64,000 bases of DNA, from NCBI GenBank assembly GCA_021401465.1, contig JADDMT010000027.1, forward strand, positions 1 to 64,000, read 5' to 3'. Shown here piece by piece: positions 53,660-64,000 of the stretch. The position numbers were made by a program, and so were the translations under genes. How positions within the stretch are numbered: the stretch's first letter is position 1; each line of letters begins with the position of its first letter. Origin of the DNA: Teratosphaeria epicoccoides. Lineage: Eukaryota > Ascomycota > Dothideomycetes > Mycosphaerellales > Teratosphaeriaceae. The notes beneath the pieces were generated by a model. The model searched no databases, had not been told where the DNA came from, and saw nothing but the letters and a program-made list of their open reading frames with translations.

Positions 53660-56600
53660 ATGTCCTTCTCGCCGCGGTGGTTACATACGGACGAATACCG
53701 CCACACCAAGGACTTTCAAACAGCAACATTAGAAGGCTTCGTTGAACCTGGCTTGCTGGAACCGAAGCCCGAACCTTCAAAAGTCAGTGCCAAGAATAGA
53801 ACCGTCAGTACCCACCAAGACACCAAAGACAGTAGCGAGAGACATATAAGGCCTCAGGGTCTGTGATTGGTTGCGGTTCACCTATTCAAGTGCAGTGGCT
53901 GACACCTCCAGGCCCTGTCTTGGATCTTGGGAAGGATCAATTATCTCGTAGGCCGCTCACGGGGCGGGCACACTCGACAGACGTCGAAAGGCAACCAACA
54001 GATTCCCAAGGGAGCACTCCTCAGATCAAGGTTCCTTCAAGGCTGTCACCGCTTCGACAGTCACAGAAACGTGTGAACAGCATGTTCGCCGGACGAGGGC
54101 GAGAATCGCGACGTGAGAGGACATTCATTGGCAGCGAATGTGCGGCATGTGAGGAGCCTCTGGAGCACACGCTACGCGGAGAGCGGATCCTTCAGCTTTC
54201 TTGTGGGCATGTCTCCCACGAAGCATGCTTCTACGAGTATATCAAGGAATTCGAGGCTCAAACCTGTCCGACATGCGAAGCGCCACTGGGCCTCGATACT
54301 AGTCGAGGCGGAGGTATCGATTTCGAGAACTTTAACAAGCTCGTGCGCTCCGTGCAGACGCCGGAGCTGAAAGAGAGATTCGCGGAGCCATTGGCAACGC
54401 CGTCAGCCACGCCATTAGCTACGCCGCCGGCCTGGGAAGGCGATATCGTCCGGCAGAACGTTGAAGCACGACAAAGACAACAGCAGCAGCAGCACCAAGA
54501 GCTTCTTTCACAGCAGCAATATCGGCAGCGGAGTGCAAGAGAGCAATTACGTCCAGCCCGCGCATTCAGCGCGCCAGCTCCGGCCGGCGTCCCAGCTTAT
54601 GAATCTGCGCTTGAACGCAATGAGAGCTCCGAGACGGGACCTGGAACCAGCAATGATTACGGCGAGCCGGCTGGACTGCATCAAGGACGCAAGCATGATT
54701 ACGATGTTGAGTCTATGGAAAGCAGTCTCAGCTCGCCCAAACACGCAGCGAAGAATCCAATACCTGCGCCCATTGTTACTGTGCGCAGCGAGTTCCCCAC
54801 TCTGACGAAATCTCGACAACAACAAAGTCTGACATGTCTAATAACCGTTGAAGTTGTTGATGGGAAGTGGCAACCCAATCCGGACGATTTCGCAAGTCCG
54901 CCCGAGATGCCTGTGAAGCCTCGCGCTCCGCCAAGAAGCATTTCAGAGGCGAAGCGACCGGTTGACAGCGTACATGAGGGTATGCAAGCCCTTGACAACA
55001 TCAAGGAAGAGCTCTTCAGACGCGTAGATAACTGGCACGGCCTTGACCCTGCACGATTTGGTCGCCTCCTCCAGCATGACGTTATTCGCGTGGGTAAAGA
55101 CCGCCAAGCCTGGCAGGAGTTGGAGTGTTACTTGTTCACCGAAATGCTCATCTGCGTGAAAGAGAAGAAGCCATCGCTGAACGATGGCCAGCAGTGGGAC
55201 AGCGGTGAAGGACTCAAAATCAAAGCCCGTTGCACGCTGAAAGGCTCTATCTTGATCAAGAGGCATCTCAAGCAGGTTGAGACTGTCCCTGGTATGCTTC
55301 GAGACACTGCGGGACGAGAATATTCGCTAATAGACGTTTAGATCTCGACATCTTGACCTTGAGTCTCTCAGTCGCGGAGCTGCCTGCATTTCATTTGCAG
55401 TTCCCCTTACGCGGCCAGCTTGAAGTATGGCGTCGACACCTCATCAACATAGATCACAACGAAGCTCCAGAACCACAACAGGCCGAGTTCGATCAGGACG
55501 CTTCTGGCACGGACGAGGACGATTACAACACTAACGCAACAAGACCGAAGCGGAGAGTCTCATCTGTCATGTCATCATCACATGGCGGCGGTGCACGATC
55601 TCAAGTGACCGCACCAACAGAATACACCAATTCTCGCATGGGCGCTACTCAGGACACTCGCTTTGGATTATCTCTGCATGTACCGCTCGACATCGTGGTT
55701 GTGATACCAATTTCTGCATCAATGCAAGGCCTCAAGATCAATTTACTTCGCGACTCTTTACGCTTCCTGGTCTCTAATTTGGGTGAGCGTGATCGCATGG
55801 GTTTGGTGGCTTTTGGCTCTGGGGGTGGCAGTATGCCACTCGTTGGCATGACAACCAAGAAATGGCACGGTTGGGCGCAAGCACTGGATTCAATTAGGCC
55901 ATTGGGCCAGAAGAGCATACGTGCTGACGTTGTCGACGGTGCGAACGTGGCTATGGATCTGCTGATGCAGCGGAAGGCCTCCAACCCACTTTCCAGCATT
56001 CTTCTCATAAGCGACGCAGCGACGGCCGACCAAGACAGCGTGGACTTTGTCGTGTCTCGCGCCGAGGCTGCCAAGATTGCTATTCATTCTTTTGGATTGG
56101 GTCTGACTCATAAGCCTGATACGATGGTCGAGCTCTCGACCAGGACCAAGGCAAGCTACACGTACGTCAAGGACTGGATGATGCTGCGTGAGTGCTTGGC
56201 TGGCTGCATTGGAGCATTGCAAAGCACGTCTCATCAGAATGTGAAGCTCAAGCTCAAGCTACCAGAAGGCTCACCGGCCAAGTTCGTCAAAATTAGTGGA
56301 GCACTGCAAATCACGAAACGAGCCACTGGCAGAGATGCAGAAGCATTGTTGGGCGATCTACGCTTTGGCGATAAGCGAGATATCCTAGTTCAGCTTGCGA
56401 TCACTCCAGATACATCTTCACCCGACTCCGTCCCGTCAGACCCGTGGGAGAACGTCATTGCAGGTCTTGAGGCTCTCAGCGGAAATCTGGACCCCGATGA
56501 GGCAGCCCGACTGTCAATTGAAGAGCTTCCGCTCATCCAAGCTGATCTCAGCTGGGGCGACATCTTACGTGAAGGTAACATCGCTCAGCTGCCGAGGCCG

Positions 56601-57257
56601 TCGCTTCTGGCTATTACGATGCTACCATATGCGGCCAAGCGGCGTACGAGCACGCGGTCTTCGTCGCCACCGATACCGCCACACCCGTCCATCGTCCAGC
56701 GACGCATGGAGCTGCTCACTTCAGACATGCTCTCACGAGCGCTGACACTGGTCGCTCGCAGCCAGAACGATCGTGCGAGCCATCTGCTTAGCGAGACAAG
56801 GTCGATCCTGAAAGGGCTTGGCAAAGGTGGTCTGCCTCCACTTCCTCCGCCCAGCAGTGCACTCCCACCAAAACCAAAGACCGCCAATCCACGTGTCTCA
56901 TCCGTCGATGGCCGAAGCATTTCACCGGCTGACTCGCGGCGGACATCCTCGCCTCCGCGAAGTGAGATGCAGAGTCCTTTTACGCCAGCAGCTGGGATCG
57001 ACATGTCGACCATGACGGCCCTTGACTCCGAGCTCGAAGCAAGCCTCGAATGGATCTCCCACCCAGCTCACTTCAACCGCGACTCGCGCAAAGCTGTGCT
57101 CCAGGCCATCGGCGTCATCAGCTCGCAGCGTGGCTTTACCTACCGCTCGCCAGCCGAGTCACTCTGGGCGGCACGGATCCCCGGCATCAAGCGACTGTCC
57201 GATCAGAGCCGCGAATGGCGGGATGCTGGGGACGAAACTCTTGCAGAGGAGAGATGA
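53660..57257 (+). CDS. Far1/Ste5-like scaffold (RING, PH, vWA)
   Basis: Proposed exons 53660-53858, 53912-55291 and 55342-57257 give 1164 residues. The second intron (50 bp, GTATGC...CGCTAAT...GTTTAG) is well supported because it joins the PH-like segment AWQELECYLFTEMLICVKEK to LTLSLSVAELPAFHLQFPLR. The first intron and the start are less sure. A RING-type finger lies near residues 150-195 (CAACEEPL, CGHVSHEACFYEYI, CPTCEAPL). A Gln-rich linker and the PH-like domain follow, then a vWA-like domain (LDIVVVIPISASMQGLKINL, ERDRMGLVAFGSGGG) and a C-terminal Ser/Pro-rich region. The order RING-PH-vWA is that of the yeast pheromone-pathway scaffolds Far1 and Ste5. The metal site of the vWA domain looks degenerate: the Asp of DxSxS is replaced (IPISAS). 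Confidence 0.75.
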
Positions 57258-57554
57258 GATGTTGAATGTTTCTCTTTGCAATCGACAGCAGAAACAGCCA
57301 TCATCACGCCTGAAATTTTTGACGCTCGGACACTTTTTGAAGATACCCTTGGACATGTAACGATGTGACGACATTTGGTTTGGATATACTGCACGAGCCT
57401 GTCTGTGGATATGTACGAAATTTGTACATTTCAGGCATATGGATGAAGTGAATATGTAATATTGTGAAGACAATGTGAAGATGCCGTCTCTTTGTACACA
57501 CTCGCTGAAGCGATTCAGCTCCGTCTCTGTAGACTCAAGTGCGCGTTCTCCGCA

Positions 57555-58028
57555 TCATTCAGTCATCGGCTGAGTACAAGTAAACCTGAGATGTCGGGAG
57601 GATCGACTGCCCTGCAATTGTCCGCCCATCTGCTCGAAGGCCTCCCAAGGCTCGAGCACCACAACCTGACTTGTAGCAGCAGTCTCCGCCCCAGCTTCAA
57701 TCGCCTCCTCCCACCACTCCATCTCAAGCTCCCACAGGACCTCACACCCACCCGCTCTCCCAAACTCCAGAACCTCCATACTCGGCTGGGCCAAAAACCC
57801 TCCTCACGACCGCCCGACACGGCAGCGCAAAATCCCCAGAACGACCCCTCAATCAAACTCACACGCCCACCATGACGAAGCGAAAGAACCGCAGACTACC
57901 CAGGTGCCAGTTATCACGATGGCGGAGAAATGCGGATGGTGGTGCTGCCAGGGTTGGTTGGATGGAGGAGTTAGATGGGTTTGAATTGAGGGGGACGTTG
58001 AGGTGGAGGAGGGGAGGAGGGCTTGCAT
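57555..58028 (-). CDS. Possible small gene, structure unresolved
   Basis: Two minus-strand pieces in the same frame look coding: 58028 to about 57863 (PHFSAIVITGTWVVCGSFAS) and about 57794-57555 (MEVLEFGRAGGCEVLWELEM, then acidic and ending QPMTE). Two stops separate them. A 63-bp GTGAGT...GAGGAG intron would restore phase, but its acceptor is poor. The stretch is low in complexity, and the plus strand is also open, so chance is a real alternative. It lies in the gap between the Far1-like and SRR1-like genes. No family is recognised. Confidence 0.25.
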
Positions 58029-58307
58029 GGTGGGCGGGAGGGAGACTTTTGTTTGGGGTGGAATGCGTGAGATGCTGAAGTGGAGGGTAGGTTGCAGGCG
58101 GATGCTGAGTTGGACGACTCGTGTTCGAGGCCAGCCGAATGTCTTATACGTATTTCTGCCATGACTGGCGACGTGGGCGCAAGGAGGGATGTATGTACCA
58201 TCTTTCGCATCGTGCTTCTGCAACCTGTCTAGAAGAATGGGGTCGGGATGCCAAAGAGGCGCGAAAGAATCGGCGTTTACAGGATGAAGACAAAAGCAGT
58301 CCAAAAG

Positions 58308-58913
58308 TCAGCCTGTGCTTTGTTTATTGTCCTCTTCCCACCTCCCCGAGAAGCGTATGCCCATCCCCGTACACAATTCGAATAGGCAGTCTTTCCGCCG
58401 CTGCGTCGCAAGCTCCAGTACCCAATCACGGCCAACAGCACAAGCGAAGACAGAAGCATCTACCATCATTTCTTCCACAACACTTTCTTCTACCACACTA
58501 ATCCCCAGCCTCCCCAAAAACGTCAAATCCGTCTCCCTCAACCCCATACCTTGAACATGCAATTCCAACACACCTCTCTGCTCCACCTCAACGAATTCCG
58601 TCAAGTCGTGGAAGATAGCGAGAAGCTGCAGCGCCCATGCACATTCCACTTCAGCGTCGGGGTCGTTGTTGCTGCCCAATGCTGATGAGCATCGGCCAAA
58701 GTGGAGCGCAAAACCCGGACGAAGGAAGCATAGGAGGCCTTTCTGGAAGCTCCAGCCGTCTGAGGGCCTGCGACGAGCGATAGCCTCCAGCAGGTCTTGG
58801 CGGGATTGCGAGGTTGCCCAGGAGATTTCGAGCAAGATGAAGAGGTCCTCTACTTCCTCGAGTGGGTCTGGCGAGGTTGTTCGCGAGGCGGGACTTGTCT
58901 GGCTGGAGGACAA
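58308..58913 (-). CDS. SRR1-like domain protein (C-terminal part or short form)
   Basis: A frame of about 200 residues. The N-terminal half has helices (EVEDLFILLEISWATSQSRQ, ECAWALQLLAIFHDLTEFVE). The second half, LELHVQGMGLRETDLTFLGR followed by LGISVVEESVVEEMMVDAS and VGRDWVLELA, resembles the SRR1-like fold of fungal proteins (pattern: xQDPxYTxxDxxxLxxLGIxVV). SRR1 relatives act in clock or heme-linked regulation in other eukaryotes; the role here is unknown. The first codon in the open frame is TTG at 58913 and a stop lies just upstream, so the true ATG is probably on an upstream exon that I could not place. It lies in line with RGP1 on the same strand, 240 bp apart. Confidence 0.45.
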   Translation of the reverse strand: MSSSQTSPASRTTSPDPLEEVEDLFILLEISWATSQSRQDLLEAIARRRPSDGWSFQKGLLCFLRPGFALHFGRCSSALGSNNDPDAEVECAWALQLLAIFHDLTEFVEVEQRGVLELHVQGMGLRETDLTFLGRLGISVVEESVVEEMMVDASVFACAVGRDWVLELATQRRKDCLFELCTGMGIRFSGRWEEDNKQSTG

Positions 58914-59152
58914 GGAGCTCTCTGATTACGTTGCGACAAGCTCCATTGATCGGAATGGCTGATGACTTGAATTCTGCTTCTGCGGTGATGTCGTGTGGTT
59001 GTAAAGAATCTCGATCTTTTTATTCAGAACGCGCAGCAGACGAGGTGCAGGAAGTTGTCGATAAAGGCCAATGCGTGGTGCCTGAGCAATCGTGCGCTGT
59101 GAAGGCGTACCTCACATGCAGCCCCCGCCCTTCACACGCGATGAGATACTTC

Positions 59153-61729
59153 CTACACCTCCAGACCCTCGTCAGCGCCAGTCACTCCCTCTACGTCCGG
59201 AGCACCAAACACCCTAATCGGCACCGCGACCTCAAACGTCTCCGCCAGCAAGCGCTCCTTCGCAATCAACGTCGTGCCCCTCTCATCCGTGCCCAACTCC
59301 TCCAGCAATTCTTCCTCATACTTCTCATCCACTTGACTACCACCTTCGCCCTCCACCAGACCCTGCTGCCCCTGCCTCTGCACCATAAAATGCACGCGCA
59401 GCGTCCAAACCAGACTGACACCCGTCGTCTCGAACGTCGGCGTGGCGGTGGCAGGGATATTCAGAGCGAAAGAGATGCTTCGCGCGAAGAGAGTGTTGTC
59501 GTGCTGTGTTGCGTAGACCTTGCGAGTGACACGGTTGATGGAGCTGGTGCTGCGGATGGCGAGACTGGGGTCGACCTTCTCAACGCTCTCGAGCTCGACG
59601 AGGGTATTGTATGTCGGTGCCTGTAGTGGAGTATTGGAAGCGACGCTGAAGTCGACCGTGCCAATGACTGCTTCTCCTAGCCGGAAGACAGGCCGGAGAA
59701 GCGTGAGCACAGCGACTGGCTGCCCGGACCGCGCGATGTTGAAACGGTTGGCACTTTGTGCTGGTGGTTGGCCGTTTTGTTTGCTGATAGGTCTGTTGGC
59801 CTGGTTGGAGCGTAAAATAGCGGAATCGATTGCTTCCTTGATACTGCTCGGCGGGAGGTGGAAGTCAGATTCACTTCGTTGGCGAAGTGTTGCTGCAGTT
59901 AGAGGCACGTGCACATGCTGCGATGATGTGGGTGACGTTGGAGACAGCAAATGTGCCGTCTCATCGGTCTCTGCTCTTTCCAGTAATCGCTCGGTATAGC
60001 GAAGGAAATCTTCTAAGCCTTGCTTTGCAGACGGCTTCTTCTTCCGCTCTGCGCCTTTTGGCGAGAAGCAGGGCGTCGGCGTCGATGGCGAGGAGCCACA
60101 TGGGACAATGCTTCTGGTTCTCGCCGTGTCATGTAGCAGTATGTATGGACTCATCAGATCATGCCCAAGGGTCTCTCCACGCGAGTTATAGCTTCCTAGG
60201 ATACGAAAGGGTATTTCGACCCTCTTGACAGCCTGGTTCCCTGGTCTCTGTACTCCAATGACGAGATGGTAATTCACTTTGATTGCTTTACCTCTGTGGC
60301 TTGGCGGCAAGCCTCTCGGTAGTGGGAAGGTGTAGCTGTAGCTCCGACTCTCGCCAGGCGCAAGTCGCAGATCGACAAACAGCAGGCTCTGTGGCGTACT
60401 GAGCAACGGCACAGCTCTGGAGTCGGTGCTAGCTTTCATTTGAGCCATACTGCTCCCATTCACATCATCAGCGCCAAGCAGACCGGACAGCGACTCGCCA
60501 ATATTGCCCCAGCTGAAGGCGCCGAACATGCCTGATGCTCGCTTATTGCTGGACTCAATACCGACGACGCCACCAGAAGACTGTGCGCCTCTGCGTTTGA
60601 CCTCTTCGAATGGCGCAGCGTTGACAAGACTGGCGTCAAGGGTGAAACGACCTGTCGTTTGGGCGTATCCCATCATCAGTGTCTCTGGCGATGCTGGCCG
60701 TTTCTGCGGCGACTGAGAGCCTCGCCGCATCAGGTCTGGCTTGGGCAGGAGTCGTCCATTCTGTGGATACTGCGATGGAATTTCCGAAGTCAGAGTCTCG
60801 TCGCTGTGGTTGCTCATACTGTATAGCTCGCTGCTGCTCCGAGGTGTGACGCTGACTGAAGACTCCGACAGAACACGGGTGATGGGGTTCGAGCTGCCCT
60901 GGCCGCCAGACCAGCCATCAGCAGCGCGCGGAGATTCCTTTTTGTGCTGTGCCGAATGCATCGTTGACGGATTTCGAGGTGGGTGCCTGGGCTTCTCCAG
61001 CCGTGGTGCCGGACTCTTGGGTGGTGAAGTCCTTGCTGAGCAACGGTACTCGTGACCGAATTGGCCAGTCCCGCCATTCGGATCGAAGTCTGGCAAGCGG
61101 GGTGTGTTGCCTGCGGACACGGTGCCAGGCCTTCGCCTCCCCGGTCTGGTCGGCCCTGCTCCACGGGGGGACATGTTGGAGGCAGGAGGCGTCGCACTCT
61201 CGTGTAGTGGGGAGGGCTGTCGCGTCAAGCCCGACGCCGAGCTCGAGTGTGCAAGCGGCCTCGGAAGCATCTGGAGACTCGCGCTCCTGCCGTGGCCTCG
61301 AGCTGGCCGCGGGGCTGTTGGGTGCGCGGTCGCCTCGCTCTGCGCGTCGCTGCCCATCGACATGATGGACAGTGACCTCCCGTGCAGTCCAGCACGAGAC
61401 GGTGCGCTGACCACATTGAGCGACAGTGGTGGTGGACGTGCCCCGCCACTCGAGGGGAGCCTGGGGCTTGTGACGGAAGGCGCTCCCGAGCTCCTGCCCT
61501 TCGCTTGCAGCTGAATCAATGAAGCTCTCCGGCTGGCCGCCGCGTCCGGCCCACCGCTGCCCTTTCTGCTCGTGCTCCCTCCACCGGATGACGCTGTGTG
61601 GCTGCCATCTCTCGGCGCGTCGGCGACATTCTTGAATGTGATGCTGCACTCCATCTCCTCGCCAGCATACACCGTCGCCTCTCTCCACTGCACAAACGCG
61701 CGGATGTTCGAGGCCGGCGCAGGAGGCAT
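59153..61729 (-). CDS. RGP1: RGP1, subunit of the Ric1-Rgp1 Rab exchange complex
   Basis: With Ric1 it activates the Golgi Rab Ypt6/Rab6. One frame of 858 residues. The N-terminus IRAFVQWREATVYAGEEMEC followed by SITFKNVA is the typical arrestin-like opening. A long Ser/Pro/Arg-rich insert (residues about 40-420) is normal for filamentous fungi. The conserved core resumes with LLFVDLRLAPGESRSYSYTF, GKAIKVNYHLVIGVQRPG and VPIRVFGAPDVEGV, the arrestin-like Rgp1 fold; HDLMSPYILLHDTAR is also family-like. No break was seen. It is divergent from RRG9 over 254 bp. The start ATG gives the conserved N-terminus. The assignment is good. Confidence 0.88.
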   Translation of the reverse strand: MPPAPASNIRAFVQWREATVYAGEEMECSITFKNVADAPRDGSHTASSGGGSTSRKGSGGPDAAASRRASLIQLQAKGRSSGAPSVTSPRLPSSGGARPPPLSLNVVSAPSRAGLHGRSLSIMSMGSDAQSEATAHPTAPRPARGHGRSASLQMLPRPLAHSSSASGLTRQPSPLHESATPPASNMSPRGAGPTRPGRRRPGTVSAGNTPRLPDFDPNGGTGQFGHEYRCSARTSPPKSPAPRLEKPRHPPRNPSTMHSAQHKKESPRAADGWSGGQGSSNPITRVLSESSVSVTPRSSSELYSMSNHSDETLTSEIPSQYPQNGRLLPKPDLMRRGSQSPQKRPASPETLMMGYAQTTGRFTLDASLVNAAPFEEVKRRGAQSSGGVVGIESSNKRASGMFGAFSWGNIGESLSGLLGADDVNGSSMAQMKASTDSRAVPLLSTPQSLLFVDLRLAPGESRSYSYTFPLPRGLPPSHRGKAIKVNYHLVIGVQRPGNQAVKRVEIPFRILGSYNSRGETLGHDLMSPYILLHDTARTRSIVPCGSSPSTPTPCFSPKGAERKKKPSAKQGLEDFLRYTERLLERAETDETAHLLSPTSPTSSQHVHVPLTAATLRQRSESDFHLPPSSIKEAIDSAILRSNQANRPISKQNGQPPAQSANRFNIARSGQPVAVLTLLRPVFRLGEAVIGTVDFSVASNTPLQAPTYNTLVELESVEKVDPSLAIRSTSSINRVTRKVYATQHDNTLFARSISFALNIPATATPTFETTGVSLVWTLRVHFMVQRQGQQGLVEGEGGSQVDEKYEEELLEELGTDERGTTLIAKERLLAETFEVAVPIRVFGAPDVEGVTGADEGLEV

Positions 61730-61983
61730 CGTTGGTGATCATCAAGCAGCGTCGGTGGTGGCGCAGTCGTGAGGAGCATTTTGGAGTCCGTCGCCCATTG
61801 GAGTGTCACGTTATCATCAATGATTATACTGTCTCTCGTCATGCATACTCGATCCAGATGTTGCTCCAAAATATGTCGCGACTGCAGTGGGCCCCCTGTC
61901 TACCGAATGAGGCAAGTGCGCATGGTCGTTAATAATAAGAGCTTTGCGAGCGCTCTCTTGACACAAACAGGGCATAACACGAT
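61730..61983. promoter_or_regulatory. Short bidirectional promoter region, RGP1/RRG9
   Basis: 254 bp separate the two starts. No specific binding site was recognised. Confidence 0.45.
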
Positions 61984-63294
61984 ATGCATCGGTGTAACTG
62001 CTCAACACGGGCTTTGAAAGTGTTCATCCAAGATGTGGCTGGGCCCTCGTCGATCCGAAGACTGCCATCACCATTTACGCCCACATCTCGTCGACAGTTC
62101 GGCACGCGACCACCAAGGCATCCTAACATCGTCACACCAGCCCACGCAGACAACGATTTCGTTCCATTTGATCTACGACAACCCAAGGCGAACATCAAGA
62201 ACGGATCATCAAGCGCAATTCGCCAAGTGCAAGAGCAAGTTGATGACGACTGGAGCCCGGACATCGAGCTGCTCTCGCCCTTACCCTCCTCCCTACCGAA
62301 AAGCGATGAAACGACATCAGCTAGTGGAGGCTTGATCGACCAGACGAGCCATAGAGTGTCCACGATCGACGCAGTATCTCTCCCTGCATTGCACAGAAGT
62401 ACAGCCGACCCAATACGCAATCCAAAACCGCCTAACTTGCTGCAAGCACCCACAGCGCGAAATCCGAAACCTCGGAAAGAGGATCGCGCGACAAAGACCT
62501 CCCGGCTGGATAGAAAGCAGAGGAGGCAGCAGGCCGGGACGTGGGCGCGAAGAGGGGGCCTGGCCAGGCAACAAGGACAACATGATGTCGAGGTCGATCA
62601 ATTGGACACGGTGCTAAGCAAGATCGATGAGCTGGAGGGTCCGAAAATCACAGCTCCCGAAGCGATTACTGCAGCAAAAGAAAGGCGAGAACCAAAGAAG
62701 AAGGAGAAGAAGAAGAAGAAGAAGGAGGAGGAGGAGGAGGAGGAGGAGGAGGAGGAGGAACAGAAACAGTCGACAAATCCCAAGCAAGCCCAAGAGCTCA
62801 AAGCCAAATCGAAGAACCCCTATTCAAAACCCTCCCCCAAGCCCAAGCGCGAAACGTGGCAGGTGCAAAAGTCTGCGCTCCAGCACAAGTTCGGCGAGCA
62901 AGGCTGGCAACCTCGGAAGCGTCTGTCGCCAGACACCCTCTCCGGCATCCGCGCCCTGCACGCCTCGGACCCCAATGCCTACACCACTGCCACGCTCTCG
63001 CAGCACTTCAAAGTCTCGCCCGAAGCCATCCGGCGAGTCTTGAGGTCGAAGTGGCAGCCCAACGAGGAAGAGGCGGAGGATAGGAGGATCCGGTGGGAGA
63101 GGCGGGGCGCGAGGAAGTGGGCGCAGATGGCGGAGCAGGGCGTACGGCCGCCGGCCAAGTGGAGGCGTATGGGAGCCGGGAGGGAGGAGAGGGTGCCGAG
63201 GAGGAAGAGGAAGGGGAAAGAGGCATTGAGCTGGGACGAGGTGGTTGGGGAGACGGGTGTGTGGGGTGGAGGAGTGGCTGAGAGGCTCTTGTAG
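61984..63294 (+). CDS. RRG9: RRG9, required for respiratory growth 9 (neugrin family), mitochondrial
   Basis: Mitochondrial protein needed for respiratory growth and mtDNA maintenance in yeast; the metazoan relative neugrin acts with mitochondrial rRNA. 436 residues. The N-terminus (STRALKVFIQ, RRLPSPFTPTSRRQFGTR) fits a mitochondrial presequence. The neugrin/RRG9 domain lies at residues about 287-375: KRETWQVQKSALQHKFGEQG, WQPRKRLSPDTLSGIRALHA, FKVSPEAIRRVLRSKWQP. Between them is a disordered linker containing a run of Lys then Glu encoded by (AAG)n(GAG)n. The length is typical of filamentous-fungal members. No introns are needed. Confidence 0.9.
   Translation: MHRCNCSTRALKVFIQDVAGPSSIRRLPSPFTPTSRRQFGTRPPRHPNIVTPAHADNDFVPFDLRQPKANIKNGSSSAIRQVQEQVDDDWSPDIELLSPLPSSLPKSDETTSASGGLIDQTSHRVSTIDAVSLPALHRSTADPIRNPKPPNLLQAPTARNPKPRKEDRATKTSRLDRKQRRQQAGTWARRGGLARQQGQHDVEVDQLDTVLSKIDELEGPKITAPEAITAAKERREPKKKEKKKKKKEEEEEEEEEEEEQKQSTNPKQAQELKAKSKNPYSKPSPKPKRETWQVQKSALQHKFGEQGWQPRKRLSPDTLSGIRALHASDPNAYTTATLSQHFKVSPEAIRRVLRSKWQPNEEEAEDRRIRWERRGARKWAQMAEQGVRPPAKWRRMGAGREERVPRRKRKGKEALSWDEVVGETGVWGGGVAERLL
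62694..62760 (+). repeat. (AAG)n/(GAG)n trinucleotide tract in RRG9
   Basis: A nearly pure purine tract of AAG then GAG codons encodes poly-Lys followed by about twelve Glu. It lies in the disordered linker before the neugrin domain, so length changes of three bases should be tolerated. Confidence 0.9.
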
Positions 63295-63479
63295 GTATGA
63301 CTTTCTTGTGCATTTGTGGAGCAAGCAGACGTCAGCCGTAACATCATGCTCGTAGATGCGTGGTATCTCATGCTACAATACACCTCATCCGTACACGCCA
63401 TCCACCCATCATTTCCTCACAAACGCCATGTTCTGCCCTCCCTCACCCACTCCCCTCCTACCACACCCCACCCACTCGC

Positions 63480-64000
63480 TCAAGCTCCAACAGATACAGC
63501 CCCCGTCCCCCCTCCACTAGCAAACATCAACAGACTCGCCGCCGCTTCCCTCCTCTTCACCTCCTCCGCCGCAATCCTCTGCTTCTTCGCCAATACCCCT
63601 CGCTCCGAAAACCTCGTCGCAGCCCCCTCATTTACAAACTCAATCCTTTGAATCATATACGACATCCCATCATGCTTCTCCTTCCACTCCCGAGACCGTA
63701 CAAAATGCTGCGTGGAACTGACATACTCTTCCAATGTCGGCAGAATGAGGACTGTAATGTGGACGTCATACCCCGGGAGCACCTTCACAGGTCTGTTCGG
63801 TCGGCAGTCGAAAGTAAGCGGCGGCTCCTCAACCTCGGCCTCGTCTTGTTGCTCAAGGAGCTGCAGATCGTCGTTGAATTCGCCAAAGTCGCCCTTCAGC
63901 CAGCCAGAGTGGACAGCAGCGGCGACGACATCGGAATCGTCGGTGTATATCTCCGTGCCCCAGACTTGTCGCTCGTTGCAGATCGCTGCTAATGGACTCG
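63480..64000 (-). CDS. RXT3: RXT3, histone deacetylase (Rpd3L) complex subunit, 3' part
   Basis: Subunit of the Rpd3L deacetylase complex. The frame enters from the right edge and ends at 63480, about 173 residues. It holds the Rxt3 domain: RQVWGTEIYTDDSDVVAAAV followed by HSGWL, a charged insert, DVHITVLILPTLEEYVSST, then HDGMSYMIQRIEFVNEG. These blocks are highly conserved in the family and appear in the right order and frame. The C-terminus is a short basic helix (AKKQRIAAEEVKRREAAAS) and a Gly-rich tail. The N-terminal, usually disordered and long, part lies outside the window. It converges on RRG9, with stops about 185 bp apart. Confidence 0.9.
   Translation of the reverse strand, partial: SPLAAICNERQVWGTEIYTDDSDVVAAAVHSGWLKGDFGEFNDDLQLLEQQDEAEVEEPPLTFDCRPNRPVKVLPGYDVHITVLILPTLEEYVSSTQHFVRSREWKEKHDGMSYMIQRIEFVNEGAATRFSERGVLAKKQRIAAEEVKRREAAASLLMFASGGGTGAVSVGA

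Noticed and set aside
53660..57257. Two separate genes (RING protein and vWA protein)
   Set aside because: A 50-bp intron with donor, branch site and acceptor joins them in phase and completes the PH-like domain across the junction.
60918..61745. 275-codon minus-strand frame overlapping RGP1
   Set aside because: Another frame of the low-complexity RGP1 insert; no ordered protein character.

Overview
The window is nuclear DNA of a filamentous ascomycete (Pezizomycotina; gene content and style suggest Dothideomycetes, perhaps a Mycosphaerella-like lineage, but that placement is inference). The reasons are many short GT-AG introns (about 48-190 bp) with branch sites such as GCTAAC, intron-poor large genes, and fungal markers: a Num1/ApsA cortical anchor, CWC24, SGF73, TTI1, RGP1, RRG9, RXT3 and a Far1/Ste5-type scaffold. 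I see no rRNA, tRNA, CRISPR array or intact transposon.

Layout. 1-31.7 kb is mostly housekeeping: a Pro-rich partial gene, CCT8, a Sel1-repeat mitochondrial-type protein, an INO80F-like coiled-coil protein, a six-cysteine secreted protein, a tail-anchored CBM48 protein, a P-type Na+/K+-type ATPase, a DUF7587-like gene with one internal stop, CWC24, Num1/ApsA, a small LEA-like protein, D-xylose reductase, Sec61 beta and a disordered Gln-rich protein. 31.7-38 kb is an accessory pocket: an F-box gene, a membrane-protein gene with two in-frame stops, a frameshifted 2EXR-like relic and an eight-cysteine secreted protein. 38-43 kb holds SGF73 and TTI1, divergent. 43-53.7 kb is a second accessory pocket: a Cys/His-rich small protein, an unresolved decayed reading frame, an APH-fold kinase, a small secreted protein, a decayed UstYa-family (DUF3328) gene and 3.6 kb without a recognisable gene. 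53.7-64 kb returns to housekeeping: Far1/Ste5-like scaffold, SRR1-like protein, RGP1, RRG9 and the 3' part of RXT3.

Functional themes are protein folding and secretion (CCT8, Sec61 beta), chromatin (INO80F-like, SGF73, RXT3), PIKK assembly (TTI1), Golgi Rab activation (RGP1), nuclear migration (Num1/ApsA), pheromone/MAPK scaffolding (Far1-like), pentose use (xylose reductase) and ion pumping. There is no obvious biosynthetic cluster. The most interesting material is what hides between the housekeeping genes: three split genes for small secreted proteins, several genes broken by single stops or frameshifts, and a membrane-anchored glycogen-binding-type protein with a repeated short linear motif. 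All splice sites are my reading of the bases and have not been tested with transcripts.
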